Both the position numbers and the translations under genes were made by a program. Below the pieces are notes generated by a model. The model made no database searches and was not told where the DNA came from. It was given only the letters and a program-made list of their open reading frames with translations. This document shows, piece after piece, positions 11,851-22,539 of a stretch of DNA of 64,000 nucleotides (position 1 is its first letter; each line of letters starts with the position of its first letter). Source of the stretch: Nemophila menziesii (Eukaryota; Streptophyta; Magnoliopsida; Boraginales; Hydrophyllaceae); contig JARWIR010000002.1 of the NCBI GenBank assembly GCA_029959085.1, positions 34,373,733 through 34,437,732 on the forward strand, read 5' to 3'.

Positions 11851-12230
11851 CGGACTACCCCCACGGACTACCCCCTAGTCCGTGCCCTGGTCCGCGAGGT
11901 CAAAACCCGTGCCACGGGTTGCACCGCGGGTTCTATCCAGAACCGAGAAAAAAAGAAGGCGCGGACTACCCCCTGCACCGCACCCTGGTCCGCAGGGCAA
12001 ACGCGTGCCACGGGGTAGGTCCACGTGTATTTTGACGTAGAAGCCATGGACTACCCCCGCGGTGTACCGCACCCTGGTCCGCAGAGCAAAAACACGTGCC
12101 ACGGGGTCCTACCACAGGTGTTATCCAGTGAGCAAAAAATTTCGAGCATCAGATGTCGCGGACTACCCTTCGGTACACCCCATGGTCCGCAGGGGTAGTC
12201 CACAGCGCCGCCAGAGAGAGAGAAACCTAC
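11851..12230 (+). repeat. GC-rich tandem repeats in the retrotransposon
   Basis: Four degenerate units begin with ggactaccc near 11852, 11963, 12048 and 12160 (spacing 111, 85 and 112 bp). Each pairs ggactacccc with a downstream ggtccgcag or ggtccgcgagg, so every unit can fold on itself. The block is strongly GC-rich and CpG-rich in an otherwise AT-rich window. ORFs across it are by-products of composition. Tandem repeats in untranslated regions are common in this lineage. Confidence 0.82.
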
Positions 12231-12235
12231 GGGAA

Positions 12236-12243
12236 TGTATAAA
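12236..12243 (+). promoter_or_regulatory. Possible internal promoter for the downstream ORF
   Basis: tgtataaa is followed about 45 bp later by a pyrimidine-rich patch (ccctctttctcttctcc near 12284-12300), a plant core-promoter-like arrangement, then by a C/A-rich leader. It would allow the ORF at 12650 to be made from its own transcript. Inferred from sequence pattern only. Confidence 0.4.
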
Positions 12244-12649
12244 GGAGGTATTAAGCTTTTAATTCCGAATTTTATAAACCTTAACCCTCTTTCTCTTCTC
12301 CAAAATTCTCCTAACTCCATTGAAGCTCATCAAAACCTTCACCAATCACCAAAACACTACCCAATCATCAAGAAAAATACATCAAATCTTCTCTCCACAT
12401 CATTACAAGAGAGTATCAAATACCCAATCTTCACCAAATCCATTCAAATTGAAGAACCAAAGAGCCAAATTTTCAAAATTCATCCTACAATTTCTTAAAT
12501 CCAAGCCAACCCATTACAAATCCACCTCACCCACATAGAGATTCATCATCAATTCACCTATCCTAGACCAAATCAAGCTTGTTCAACCATTAATTCACAA
12601 GTTCAAATTTCAAGGGTTGCTAAAGCTTTGAGTTTGGGGTTAATTGAAG
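12244..12649 (+). other. C/A-rich leader before the downstream ORF
   Basis: About 400 bp with strong C and A content and few G, resembling a plant 5' untranslated leader. Short frames exist, but I see no motif or domain in them. Confidence 0.45.
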
Positions 12650-13838
12650 ATGACTAATAGAACAAAAATTTTAGCTAACAAGAGGGAGGTGAAGAGCAAC
12701 AAGGGATTGGATTTAAACAAGAAGAAATCAATTGACAAAGGTGCTAGTTCTAAATCAAAGGGTAAAGATAAAGTTGAGAAGAGTGGGATACCTTTGTTTG
12801 ATCGTAATGGTAAAAAGCTTTACTTTTATGCAAAGGAGAAAACACAACCTCAACAAGATCCTGCACCCAAAGAGAAAGAGGATACTTCAAGGGCCTTGAA
12901 GACTTCTGCAGAGAAACAGTTAAAAGAACTACCTTTTGCTTATGAGAAAGTATTCAAGGAAGAAATTAGAGATGGAGAATACACGAGATTCTTAGAGCTT
13001 GGTGAGAAATTGGGTTGGTCTACGTTCATGGTAAGACGTTCTGAATTATGTCATGAATTAGTTTTGGAATTCTATTTAGGCCTCTTTAGCCGAGATAGTA
13101 ATTGTGTTCCGATTAGAGGAAAGCTAGTTTCTTTCACAGTTGAGGAGATTAGGAACCACTTCAAGTTTAAGAAATTGAAAGGTTTTTGCAAATTTGAAGA
13201 AGCAGTTGCTAATCTTTGATGAGGAATTACTTTTTGAGCATGTATTAGACAAAGAGAAAGTGCAATCACATAAGGGAGAATTGAAGGCACCTTGGCCTTA
13301 CAAATATCTTCAAGCAGATGCGCGAATTTGGCACAATTTCCTTGTCCCTAATATTTTCGGAAACACACGAACTTTGGATGTGACTATGAAGTACGCTCTA
13401 CTTTTGGACTGTATTTTGAGAGCAGAAGAAGTTGATGTGGCACAATTGATCTATGAGGAGGTGATACGATTTTCGGTCTCTCCTAAATCAAATTATAATG
13501 TTAAATTTCCAACTATGATCACGTGTCTTGTGCGAAAAGCGAATGTAGCATTGGGTGAAGAAGAGAAACTCGAGTTTAAAGCGAGTTATATTGATAATGC
13601 ATGGATCAAGGATATCTTTCGAAGAGCGGGTTCTACGCAAGTCTCGAAAGAAGAAAAGGAGCAAAGTTGGCAAGAGAAGATGGAGGAGCGTTTATCGAAA
13701 TTCGAAGCAGCTCAAACTTCCTTAGTCAATGATGTGGCACAAATCAACGCTAATCAAGTGCACATCATGAAACTCCTTGAGCAATTAACGAAAGGTCCAG
13801 CAATTCCAACCTTGGATGTCAATGATGCGAGGCAATAG
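12650..13838 (+). pseudogene. Athila-type downstream ORF (plant transposon protein domain), frameshifted
   Basis: Starts at ATG 12650 (MTNRTKILANK). It has a lysine-rich N-terminus (KKKSIDKGASSKSKGKDK), possibly a nuclear localisation signal, then a globular region with LELGEKLGWSTFMVRR, VLEFYLGLF and VPIRGKLVSFTVEEIRNHF. That last motif is typical of the domain annotated as putative plant transposon protein (Transposase_32) in Athila elements, at the position sometimes called env-like. The frame ends at 13219; a second frame (13194-13838) continues the same protein after a +1 shift near 13200, and ends in a probable coiled coil (EKMEERLSKFEAAQTSLVND). No signal peptide or membrane segment is visible, so an envelope function is not supported. 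Confidence 0.72.
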
Positions 13839-13928
13839 CCTCGAGAGTATGTTCTCTTTCTTCCTTACCATTTCTGTAAATATGTCTATCTGCTAATTTT
13901 AATGTCTTTTTTTCGAGTCTTTTTCGAG

Positions 13929-13961
13929 TCGTGGGGACACGGCTCATTTTTGAGTTGGGGG
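13929..13961 (+). other. Upstream copy of hairpin plus PPT-like motif
   Basis: A cgtg-ggga-cacg stem-loop followed by tttttgagttggggg. The same layout directly precedes the 3' LTR, so this is a second, internal PPT-like motif about 1.46 kb upstream. Confidence 0.5.
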
Positions 13962-15412
13962 TGTGGGGATTCGTTGTCTCTCATCTCAATTTTATCTGTT
14001 TTTGGGTGAAATTAAAATTTTGATACATGGGAATTAGATTTATAGTGTGTTTAATAGCTTGAAAGCATAAGCTCAGTAGATTAATGATAGTAAGTGATAT
14101 GTTTATGAGCTATGTATTTGTATGCTTTGAGTATTTGCAGGATAACACACGTTGATAGTAAAGAAAAGATTAGTGAGCAATGCGATAGAAAGTATGTTCG
14201 ATCTCAGGGAACCTTGAAAGTGTGTAGGCCGTGAGGTCCAAGCTAGTTGAAAAACCATTTGATGAAAGTGCTAAAGGTAAGAAAATAACTAAATTACATA
14301 GTGCAGAAAGTGATTAAGGCGGTTCTTTCATATTTGAAACCTTTGAAATCTTTTTATACCTTCTCACCTTGTGATTTTTGATTTTATATGCTATATCCTT
14401 CTTAGCCCCTTCTAGCCTTTCTAAAGCTTTTTATTGAAACACGTTATATAAGCCATATCCCTTTAGATTATAGGACTTTTTCATATGACCCGCACTCGAA
14501 TCGCGATGCATAGACAGTTGTTTTAGAGCTTGAGTTTGGGGTGGTGGGTCCACCATTATGGGAATTGTTATTGGGTTGGGATTTTAAGCTTATTAATTGT
14601 GCTTTGTGCTTTATATTGATGATGATTCACAGATTTTTATTTTAACCCTTTGCCGGGGTAATAGTGAATGAAAAAGAAGCTACGAGCTAATTTTGCCAAC
14701 AAGGGCATTAAAAGAAAAAAATATATATATGAGAAATAGCGTGATATCTCATCATTAAAAGAGAGTCATAGCTAGAGAAATTGATTTGAAATGAAAAGAA
14801 AATATATATATTCGGACCGGCAAAGTGGATTTTTATGTGAACATCTAAAGCTTTAATTGGGTTATTGGGGATGCTAAATTATGCATCAAGGAATTCATTG
14901 GGTTGAGTGAGAAACGTTTTATGAGAGTAACTCAAGCTCTAGGGCGATTCGTTGATGGCTAGTGAGTAGAGAACCAAAAGCTCACTCCAAATTATCCAAA
15001 TATACTATCATACCTGTCCCTAAGCCTACATTACAACCTTAAAGACCTTTTGATTCTTTGCTATGTAATTGAGAAGTCATTGAGCCATTAGAGAGTAGTT
15101 AAGTGGATCTTTGATACTAGTGAAATTCGATGAACAATCTATAGCTCTCTTGGGGAACTGAGTAAAGTCCCAATCCTTCTTACATTGCGAAACTAATCTG
15201 ATCTTGAATTCAAGCCGTGTTGACTGTGGATATGAGAAGTGTACACGTATGTAGTTTATGAATATTATTGCATGAAATTTTCTGAGTTATGTGCTTTAGG
15301 TTTATTCTATATATTCTGCTATGCTTTTTCCCTTGTGTTGAGAGTTTTATAAGTGTGTATTCATAGACTTCCCTTTGTTTTTATCTTTATTGTATCGGGA
15401 CGATACAACTTT

Positions 15413-15424
15413 GAGTTGGGGGTC
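15413..15424 (+). other. Polypurine tract before the 3' LTR
   Basis: gagttgggggtc lies next to the TG of the 3' LTR, preceded by the small hairpin gtatc-gggac-gatac. This is the expected site for priming plus-strand DNA. Confidence 0.6.
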
Positions 15425-15425
15425 T

Positions 15426-16949
15426 TGATGTCTCCTCATTTGTCATAGATTAATGTTAGGATGAGACATCATTTTAAGTGATTTAGAAGCCAATAATGTC
15501 GATTTTCTTGAGTTTTAGTGCAATTTCCTATTTTGAGTCTTGTTTTGTAGAATTAGTATTTTTAGAGCATATTGGATTTAATTGTTTATTTAGTGTGTAG
15601 CTTTAAAGATAATTATGGAGCTTAATTAGAGTCCAAGTCAAAGACTACAAGATATGGAAATAGATTTGCATGGTAATTGAAGATAAGGAAACAAAAGCTA
15701 AAAAGATGGAAAAGGAAAAGCTGCCTAAATCTGGGATTCTGCATACACGTCCAAAGATATGCGTTTTTACCTAAGAAATAGGTCGAATCTGGTGATTTCT
15801 TTCTTTAGGGTCAAGATAATTCTGTTGCGATTCTTTTGGTATCTTATGGAGCTCAAACCGACCAATAACGAAGAAGTTATGCTCAAAACAGTCCAGGAGT
15901 GTTTATCTTTATTTCCATACGAATTTGAGTTGGGCTAGAAGTCCAATACCTTAACTCTTCCTCAAGAAAACGAATTAGGTCTTCTAAACACCTATAAATA
16001 CCCCTTATATCACTTGTAAATCATCATTGTCTCATAGTAATTAGTTATTAAGGGTTTATTCTTCCAGTTTATTGTAGAGAGCAAGATGAGTCTTTTGTTA
16101 TTTCTTTTAGTTTATTTCTATCATGTATGAACTAAACTCCCCATAGCTTGGGTTTTGCATATGTATAATCTATGAATTCTAATTCTTCTATCTAAGTTTC
16201 TTTGGGAATTATATGTTTTAATTTGATATTAGCTACTTACTTTATATTTGTTTATGTGTTTTGATTTAATGTCTTTCCTAGAACTGATCACTTTAGGATT
16301 GTTTTAATAGTAGTTAGATGGTCTCCTTGACAGGGTGTTTAACTATTGAACCACCACATAATGTCTAGTGTCGATAGTAGTTCTGACAAAACATGCTTCT
16401 AACTAGATAGTCATTAGGGTTTGTTTTAACCACCATATCACCAGGATTGCAGTAGTTGCTTAGGGCCTTAGTGGCGTTTGATAACCCTAAGATAAAACAC
16501 TTCTTGGTTTTGCCGTAGCCCCCTTATTCGCTCTCAAGGGCTAAGGTATGGGAATTAAGAATCCTGACTAAGTATACCAAGAGCTAATATTCTCCCTTAT
16601 GAACTAGATTTATAGATAGAATTAGAAGGATTAGTGCATACTAGCAAAACCTGAGCTATACTTCTCATCTCATATTTCTTATCTTTTATTTTATTGTCTT
16701 TATTTTCTTAGTTTAATTCTTGAATCTCGAAATCTATTTGCTTTATTTTTCTGTCTTTAATTATTTACTTTTACTCGTTATTTCTACTCACGCGATTAAC
16801 ACACTTAAGTCCCTGAGAACGAACTCAACTTACTAACTAAAACTTGCATACGTCCTGTAATACTTGCAGTACTGTGCCTGTCTAGGGTGAGAGTGCGTAG
16901 TTTCTTGGCTTATTTTAATCTTAATTTTATCACACCCTAGGCACCACCA
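15426..16949 (+). repeat. 3' long terminal repeat
   Basis: 1524 bp, tgatgtctcc to caccacca, with a TATA box at 15993-16000. The left breakpoint of the 24.6-kb tandem duplication lies within it at 15720/15721, so its last 1229 bp reappear at 40339-41569. Confidence 0.93.
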
Positions 16950-16954
16950 CCTAA
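16950..16954. repeat. Target site duplication (right), CCTAA
   Basis: Matches the left 5-bp duplication. Monomer sequence resumes here in register with the uninterrupted unit near 25861. Confidence 0.93.
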
Positions 16955-17246
16955 TATGTCTTCTATATACACTATTATAAGATTTGTTATCTTATGTAGA
17001 TTACTTGTTTTGTGAAATACCTCTGCAATGAAAGAAAGAAAGTACAAAAATTAGACAAAAACAACCTAATTAGATATACTGAATTAGTAATATAGTAAGA
17101 AAATTTATTTGGTAAATAATATAAAGACACATACAAAAATTAGTTTCAAAGGGAAGAAATGAAATCAATAGATAAAGAAGCGGTGTGAATGAGTACGAGT
17201 GTACGAAGCTAACCCTAATATAAGGCAATATTTCTTGTGTTTGTTT
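16955..17246. mobile_element. Foldback element, right part, after the retrotransposon
   Basis: Continues the right arm in register after the CCTAA duplication and ends with cttgtgtttgtttt. Confidence 0.85.
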
Positions 17247-17311
17247 TCCACTTTCCAATCCATTGTTTTAATCTATATCATAAGAAGCTCTATTTTTTTC
17301 TCACGATGTAG

Positions 17312-18185
17312 AATGAAGCCATGGGCCAGTTGCCACTTGTGATCATATCACGAATATCTATTGAAACTATCATTTCCTTCTTGTTCGTGTCGTCAATCAT
17401 GTATTAGATTGAGTCTTTGAATTTAGCTACTAATGTAAAGAAATTAACAAGTAAGCGATTTAGGGTGGGCAATGGTAAATAATGACTGGTACACACAACC
17501 TAACATGAAGGTAAGTTTGTACAAGCACATTCTCCATGCTTCACATCAACTGCAAACACAGTTAACACTAGCCATCGCTAAGCACTCATCTGTGTACTCG
17601 GCTTACGGATTGTAAGTTAAGACAAAATTACCCAAGGTAGTTTTTTAATAAATATTTCAGAAAGAATTATATATTCTATTATCATGAAAATGATAAATGA
17701 GAATGTACCTGTGTCGATACGACACAGGTGCTTCGAGATGTTAAACTATCGTTAGCTAGAGAAATCTTTATCGATCCAAATAATTACAATGATATTGTGT
17801 TTCGATGCAAAGTACGTTTGCTCGAACCATTGGTTAAACCAGAGGGACTGAAGCTCCATCAAGTGAGAGAGATGTCCGAGTTGTGTCAGAAAAAAGGTTA
17901 TCTCTTTATGAAACCTATCGCCACTAGGGAAATGGTGAGGTTTCTGTTATTATGGAAGTTGAAGCCAATGGTGTGTCTTGTAGATACATGAGCTCACCAT
18001 CGGATAAGAAAAATCTAAAAAGATTTTCTTTCGAAGGCATGTTGAATTTTCTTAAAAAGATGTCTTTGCAATGTTATGGAAAAAAATCAGAATATGATAT
18101 TTCTTACAAGAATTATATGAATCTTATTTGTGATTCGATATAATATATTGTAGGTCTGTGGCAAGATCATATAATTTTATCTTGA
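17312..18185 (+). pseudogene. DCL3-like: Dicer-like 3 (DCL3) fragment, copy 1
   Basis: Decayed exons of a plant Dicer-like gene, an RNase III enzyme that makes small RNAs. Piece 1 (about 17312-17455) reads QLPLVIISRISIETI, the segment before RNase IIIa. Piece 2 (about 17472-17600) reads MVNNDWYTQPNMK, then SLYKHILHASHQLQTQL, matching the VNN-YA and LHKHILHAS part of RNase IIIb. Piece 3 (17728 on) reads RDVKLSLAREIFID, then VRLLEPLVKPEGLKLHQVRE, matching GDVIESLAGAIFVD...LLEPL-TPE...HPVREL. Piece 4 is a dsRNA-binding domain ending SDKKNLKRFSFEGMLNFLKK. RNase IIIa and the first half of RNase IIIb are absent, the catalytic Glu of DVIESLAG is lost, and a frameshift lies near 17930. It is not functional. 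DCL3 is favoured over DCL2 by the linker and LHKHILHAS motifs, from memory of the family. Confidence 0.78.
17707..17729. repeat. Short palindrome before DCL3 piece 3
   Basis: Arms acctgtgtcg and cgacacaggt around a 3-base loop. The same in the duplicate at 42327-42349; shortened to cgtgtcagacacagg at about 26632 and 51320, and reduced to one half-site at about 37612 and 62374. Confidence 0.75.
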
Positions 18186-18205
18186 AAAATTGTCCATGAA
18201 TCTTT

Positions 18206-18498
18206 TTTTTCGATCGGCAAATCAAACTACATATAAAGCACAAACATCAAGTTCTTTTTTACACTTTTTTTAAGACTAGCTATTTCAAATATTCTCAATT
18301 AATAATCTAGCATAGCCAACAACCTTCTTTAAATTTCTTCTAACTTCGGGATTCAAACCTTGGACCTCATGGATGAGACAATAGAGCTCTAACCAACAAC
18401 CTTCTTTGTTTTAACTTTCTTCCACCTTCGGGGTTCGAACCTTGTACCTCTTAGTTGAGAGACAAGGCCCGGGCCAGATGAGATAACTCACCTGGTTG
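18206..18498 (-). mobile_element. Dimeric tRNA-derived SINE
   Basis: 293 bp inserted between two near-identical 17-bp direct repeats (attgtccatgaatcttt at 18189-18205 and attgtccatcaatcttt at 18499-18515). The empty site is visible at 38018-38035 in another unit. On the minus strand it starts with a tRNA-like head with a B-box-like GGTTCGAACCC (about 18430-18441), then a second head with GGTTTGAATCCC (about 18349-18360) and GGTTAGAGC, and ends in an A run next to the target repeat. Two tandem tRNA-like heads make it a dimeric SINE. Confidence 0.82.
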
Positions 18499-19186
18499 AT
18501 TGTCCATCAATCTTTATTTTTAGGTAATTGCAATATGATCCCTATACTATGTAAAAATGTCAGTAAAAATTGCTATCACATAAAAAATGCATTGTATTCC
18601 TCTATTTTAGTGTTTTAGAAATTAATTACACTATAAATCCTGATTTTACAAAAATAACATATATTTATTATACTAAACGATAAAATATTTATTTAAATTA
18701 AATAAATATAAACAAAAAAAAGAAACATATAATAAGTTAAAAAGTTTTTTTTAGATAAATCAACGATAATATATAGTAAATTTTGCATACAGAATAAAAA
18801 CCGATACAAAATCACTACCCTAGCAAAGAGTTAAATGTAATCATCCTCTCTTCAAGTATTAGAAATTAATCTATTAAGTCTAGGATAAATCCACTATATA
18901 TCTTGAAAGAAAGTGAGAGTACATGACATTTAAGAGAGCAATACGTACAGATTATTACCTTCTTTATAGTTAATTTATTAGTGAGGACCATTCCTTAAAA
19001 AGTTGGCTTGTTATGTAACCGTCATATAAAGTAGCTTTTTCAAATTGATCATCCACGTTTACTTTTTCCAACTCATTCTTAAGTTATTCCAGAGAATTCA
19101 AATTGATACTTATTTCTCTCAAAATGACAAACCATGTACTAGATATGCTCAGTGAAATCACATTTGTAAAACAAGTGTCTAGAAAC

Positions 19187-19408
19187 TCAAAACTCATTGA
19201 ATAAATAACACAAGTCATGCCTAAATTCATATCCCAATCCATCTTTGGAATCGAGTAGACCCAAAAGCTCTGTCCAAACGATTATCGATTCTTTCGGACT
19301 TACATATGATTTCGAAAATATACTTGGCCTATGGATGTCCGCTTTTGAAAAATATCCAACATTTGATACCCCTTTAATCAATACCATTTTGAGATTAGGT
19401 CTAAACAT
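19187..19408 (-). other. Second exon-like minus-strand segment, unknown
   Basis: Open for 73 codons, containing VSNVGYFSKADIHRPSIFSK and LLDSKDGLGYEFRHDLCYLF. Homologues lie at about 2764-2990, 27800-27995, 38660-38870, 43807-44028, 52490-52705 and 63420-63635, some with frame damage. It lies downstream (minus strand) of the preceding exon-like segment in every unit, so both may come from one gene. Not identified. Confidence 0.35.
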
Positions 19409-21479
19409 TTTTTAGCGTAACGAAGAAAAATTAATTAAAAGGAAAATAATAAAGTTTAGTGATTTTAACCTTCATAAAACTTAACCTTATTGAATCTCTT
19501 GGAGGGGGGGGGGGTTATTTCTTATGGACTTTGATAAATATTATGAAACATTTAGTATTTTATCTAGCTTATTAATGTTTCTACCTTTAGGATTCATTGG
19601 AGAGTTAGATATGAGACACAAGTCACATTACCTTGCTTTAGTTGCCTTAGGAAGATACATTGTTTAACTTTAGAAATATTGTACTGTTATATTCATTTTT
19701 GTAAGATTACTAAATATACTATTCGTGGGATGTGAAAATATTGAAAAAGGATTTGTTGTTATGTATTAATCTATATAAGCATATACTTTATTTCATGAAA
19801 TAGATAACTAATTAATTATTATTTAATTAATAATTCTAGTAATGTTCTTATATGAGTATTTTATTATCTTAGGATAATTAACTCAGTAATATTAAGTAGT
19901 AACACGATTATATAAATTATATTACTTATTGTTTTGAATTAAATTAAGTTAGTGTTGCATATAGAAGTCATAGTTGTAGCAAAAAAAAACTCCATGCCTC
20001 CCCTTATCCTTTACAAGTCAAGACCTCTACAAGAATTGAAGTATTTTTGAAGACATATGAAAATGATTCAACACTTACTCCAGAATATTTTTGCTACACT
20101 TGCATCACTGTACCAAAATGGTCATATATTTCTCATCTGAAATAGAAATTACGATCAATTTTTGCTCATGCCAACTAGATTTCAAGAGATTTTTAGGATA
20201 ATACGAATAAAATCAGAATATTCATCAATTGGTTGCATAAAATGTCGAAGTCAACTAATTGTCTCATATGTAACAAGTATGGAGGATGAGCAATTAATGG
20301 AACCTTAAGATTTAGGAGAACGACAACGTCAATTTTTCTATAAGTAGAAAGTTTTTAAATGGGATTTTTTCATAAATATTTTGGAATATTTTTTTATTTA
20401 ATTCACTATTTGAACCTAGATCATATAGTCATTACATCAAATGGTATCATATACAACTATGTTTTAAAACATTAGCCGAGACATAATTTTAGGAGTATTT
20501 AGTACATAATAGAGGGATTTTTCTCTATATATTTATCTTTTACACATTCTTATCTAGAATATCTATTTATAATATTTCTAAAAAATTTATATGTAATTTT
20601 TTTGTTAGGCGTGCAGAACGTAGGTATTTCAATGCTACGATACTTCTAGATGATGATAAGACGTGAAGAAGTCAAGTTTGGCCATAGGTTATAGTGGAAA
20701 AGGAATATTCGAGAATATATAGAAAGTCAGATAATTATACAACCCTTAGCTATTCTTAAACGTTTACACTCAACATTTAAGAAAGGGTAATATTAGAATA
20801 GTACGCACAACTATAACAACAATTAAGGGACTCTTAGACATGTAATAATGTGAAATTCATCTTAGGTTAAATAGATTTAAAGGATGAAACATTATTTTTA
20901 CTAACTATAAATTCTTTTTTTTAATAATAATTATTATTAAATTGCAGGTATGAGGGATAATATTATCTTTAGCTATGATCCTTTTTATAAGAAATTTTCT
21001 AATTATAGTTAAAATTAAGGATATATATAAAGAATCAATAGCAGTAAGAGAGAAAGTTAATTCATTAATGATGATAAGAGTTAGTTCACTAATAATAATA
21101 TAATACATAGGGATTGGTACTAAAAAACATAAAAAGTTACATGTAGAGAGGGTCCATATTAAGATTTCGATATTATAGATATCCAGGTTTTGTTTGTAGG
21201 GAGCCGGATAAAACACCAGTGTTATCTGTTGTTCAATTGGGTTGAGACCACAAACTGGCAAGGTAGGGATGGAATCATTTAAATATTATTATAAATCAAT
21301 TCATGTAAAGGACTAGGTACATCAGGTAAGAGAAAATGTTAGAAAATATGAATGGGATGTGTTGGAAGAAATGATCAATCTAATATAAATAAAATACTAG
21401 GTACAATAAAAAGGTGATTTATCGGTAAATGTATCAAAATCCCTCTTTTAATGGTTAGGGTTTGAAGTTCTCTTATTCC

Positions 21480-22200
21480 TTTGGTATTTGTTGATGATTT
21501 GAGAATTAATCATGATCGGACTATTACCTAGCATATTAAGATAACTTTACCACTCATTCTCGGCCACCTATGTTGGTAGATCATTTATTGTTGACGCAAA
21601 CAACATACCATCTCACCTAGTTATGATTACAAATAGGGGTTAAAGAGTACTATACTAATTAGGTTCTAGTTTTAAGTTATATGCTTAACTTGTAGATATG
21701 TACCTCCTAAAACTATTTAACAGATGTAGGATCATTCTTTCCATAATATCCGTTATGCTGGTGCATATACCCACAATTATAACAAAACTCATTGAGTTTT
21801 TACATTTTGAAATTAATCAATAGAGGCTTCATATTCATCTTTGGTAGAAAACCTCCAATATATATCGAATGATTGATTGGACATTAGAACCAGACCTTCA
21901 TGGAAGTTTTCTTGTTAAATAAGTCATTTAGGACGGAATATTACTTTCCAATGGAACCATACTACTTACTAATAATGTTAAAAAAATATTTAAATATCAT
22001 ATTTTGCAGGTAAACCATACACCTGGATACACAAAAAGGTATAACTAAGGTTATACTTGTGCACATATATATTATATGTCCCTTGATAGAATAGATGGTG
22101 ATATCGAAAGACATCTGAAAGCCTTTGATTCTGAGGTTTTTGCAATTATATTTTAGAGTAGAACAAGATGAGTTTGACGATGCCATTCAAAAGAAATACT
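21480..22200 (-). pseudogene. LINE ORF1-like remnant (L1 type)
   Basis: Minus-strand reading gives TFLCIQVYGLPAKYD near 22010-22055, then about 80 codons later NEFCYNCGYMHQHNGYYGKN near 21740-21800. That pairing matches plant L1 ORF1 proteins, where a DUF4283 nucleic-acid-binding domain (W-QIHGLP-Y) is followed by a CCHC knuckle (FC-CG--GH). Only the two Cys are left; the expected His and last Cys are replaced. Frames are interrupted, and I see no endonuclease or reverse transcriptase. Confidence 0.5.
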
Positions 22201-22539
22201 TTAGCTTTATTATATAAGTCCAAACTATTATTAATGTTGATATGAATAGCCCAAACCTCTACCATAGTCCTGCATATTTACTCCACAATTTAGAATAGTG
22301 TTGGGAGAATCAAATATATTCTTTATAAATCATTATCATTATAAATAGATAGGTTTTCAAAATGTTTTTTAGTAAATACTTCATGACCATTCGAGGAACA
22401 AGCCTCACCATCTAAGTGTTTAACTATATTAGTGTCGGTAGGAGTATTGTATACTTTATCCTCTATTAATGTTTATAAAACCATTACAAGTAAAGGAAAA
22501 TAAACATGTCCTCATAATTTTTGTGGGAAGTTGTATCGA

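Larger units (their letters stand above)
13839..15425 (+). other. 3' noncoding region of the retrotransposon
   Basis: About 1.6 kb without a convincing reading frame. It contains two similar hairpin-plus-polypurine motifs, one near its start (13930-13961) and one at its end (15392-15424), and a short TA run near 14720. Long 3' noncoding regions are usual in Athila/Tat elements. Confidence 0.6.
7124..16949 (+). mobile_element. Non-autonomous Athila/Tat-type Ty3-gypsy LTR retrotransposon
   Basis: Complete element with two LTRs of 1527 and 1524 bp that begin TG and end CA, flanked by the 5-bp target duplication CCTAA (7119-7123 and 16950-16954). Internal order: tRNA-Asp-type PBS, gag, CCHC zinc knuckle, aspartic protease, integrase C-terminal tail, GC-rich tandem repeats, a downstream Athila-type ORF, a long 3' noncoding region and a PPT. 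Reverse transcriptase, RNase H and the integrase core are missing, so it must have relied on enzymes from a related element. The PBS type, the gag style and the extra ORF downstream of pol place it in the Athila/Tat group. By eye the LTRs differ at about 40 of 1525 positions, so the insertion is fairly young but not recent. It interrupts a foldback element. Confidence 0.93.

Noticed and set aside
11733..12320. Several 60-100 codon frames on both strands
   Set aside because: They lie on the GC-rich tandem repeats, where stops are rare by composition. No domain is visible.
12650..13838. Envelope gene
   Set aside because: Sits where env would be, but has no signal peptide, transmembrane segment or cleavage site. 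The sequence matches the Athila plant-transposon-protein type.
17952..18143. Functional small dsRNA-binding protein
   Set aside because: It is the frameshifted end of the DCL3 fragment, lacks the first helix in this frame, and has no sign of its own promoter.
18400..18480. Functional tRNA gene on the minus strand
   Set aside because: Only A- and B-box-like stretches are present, without a complete cloverleaf, and they lie inside a SINE with target repeats.
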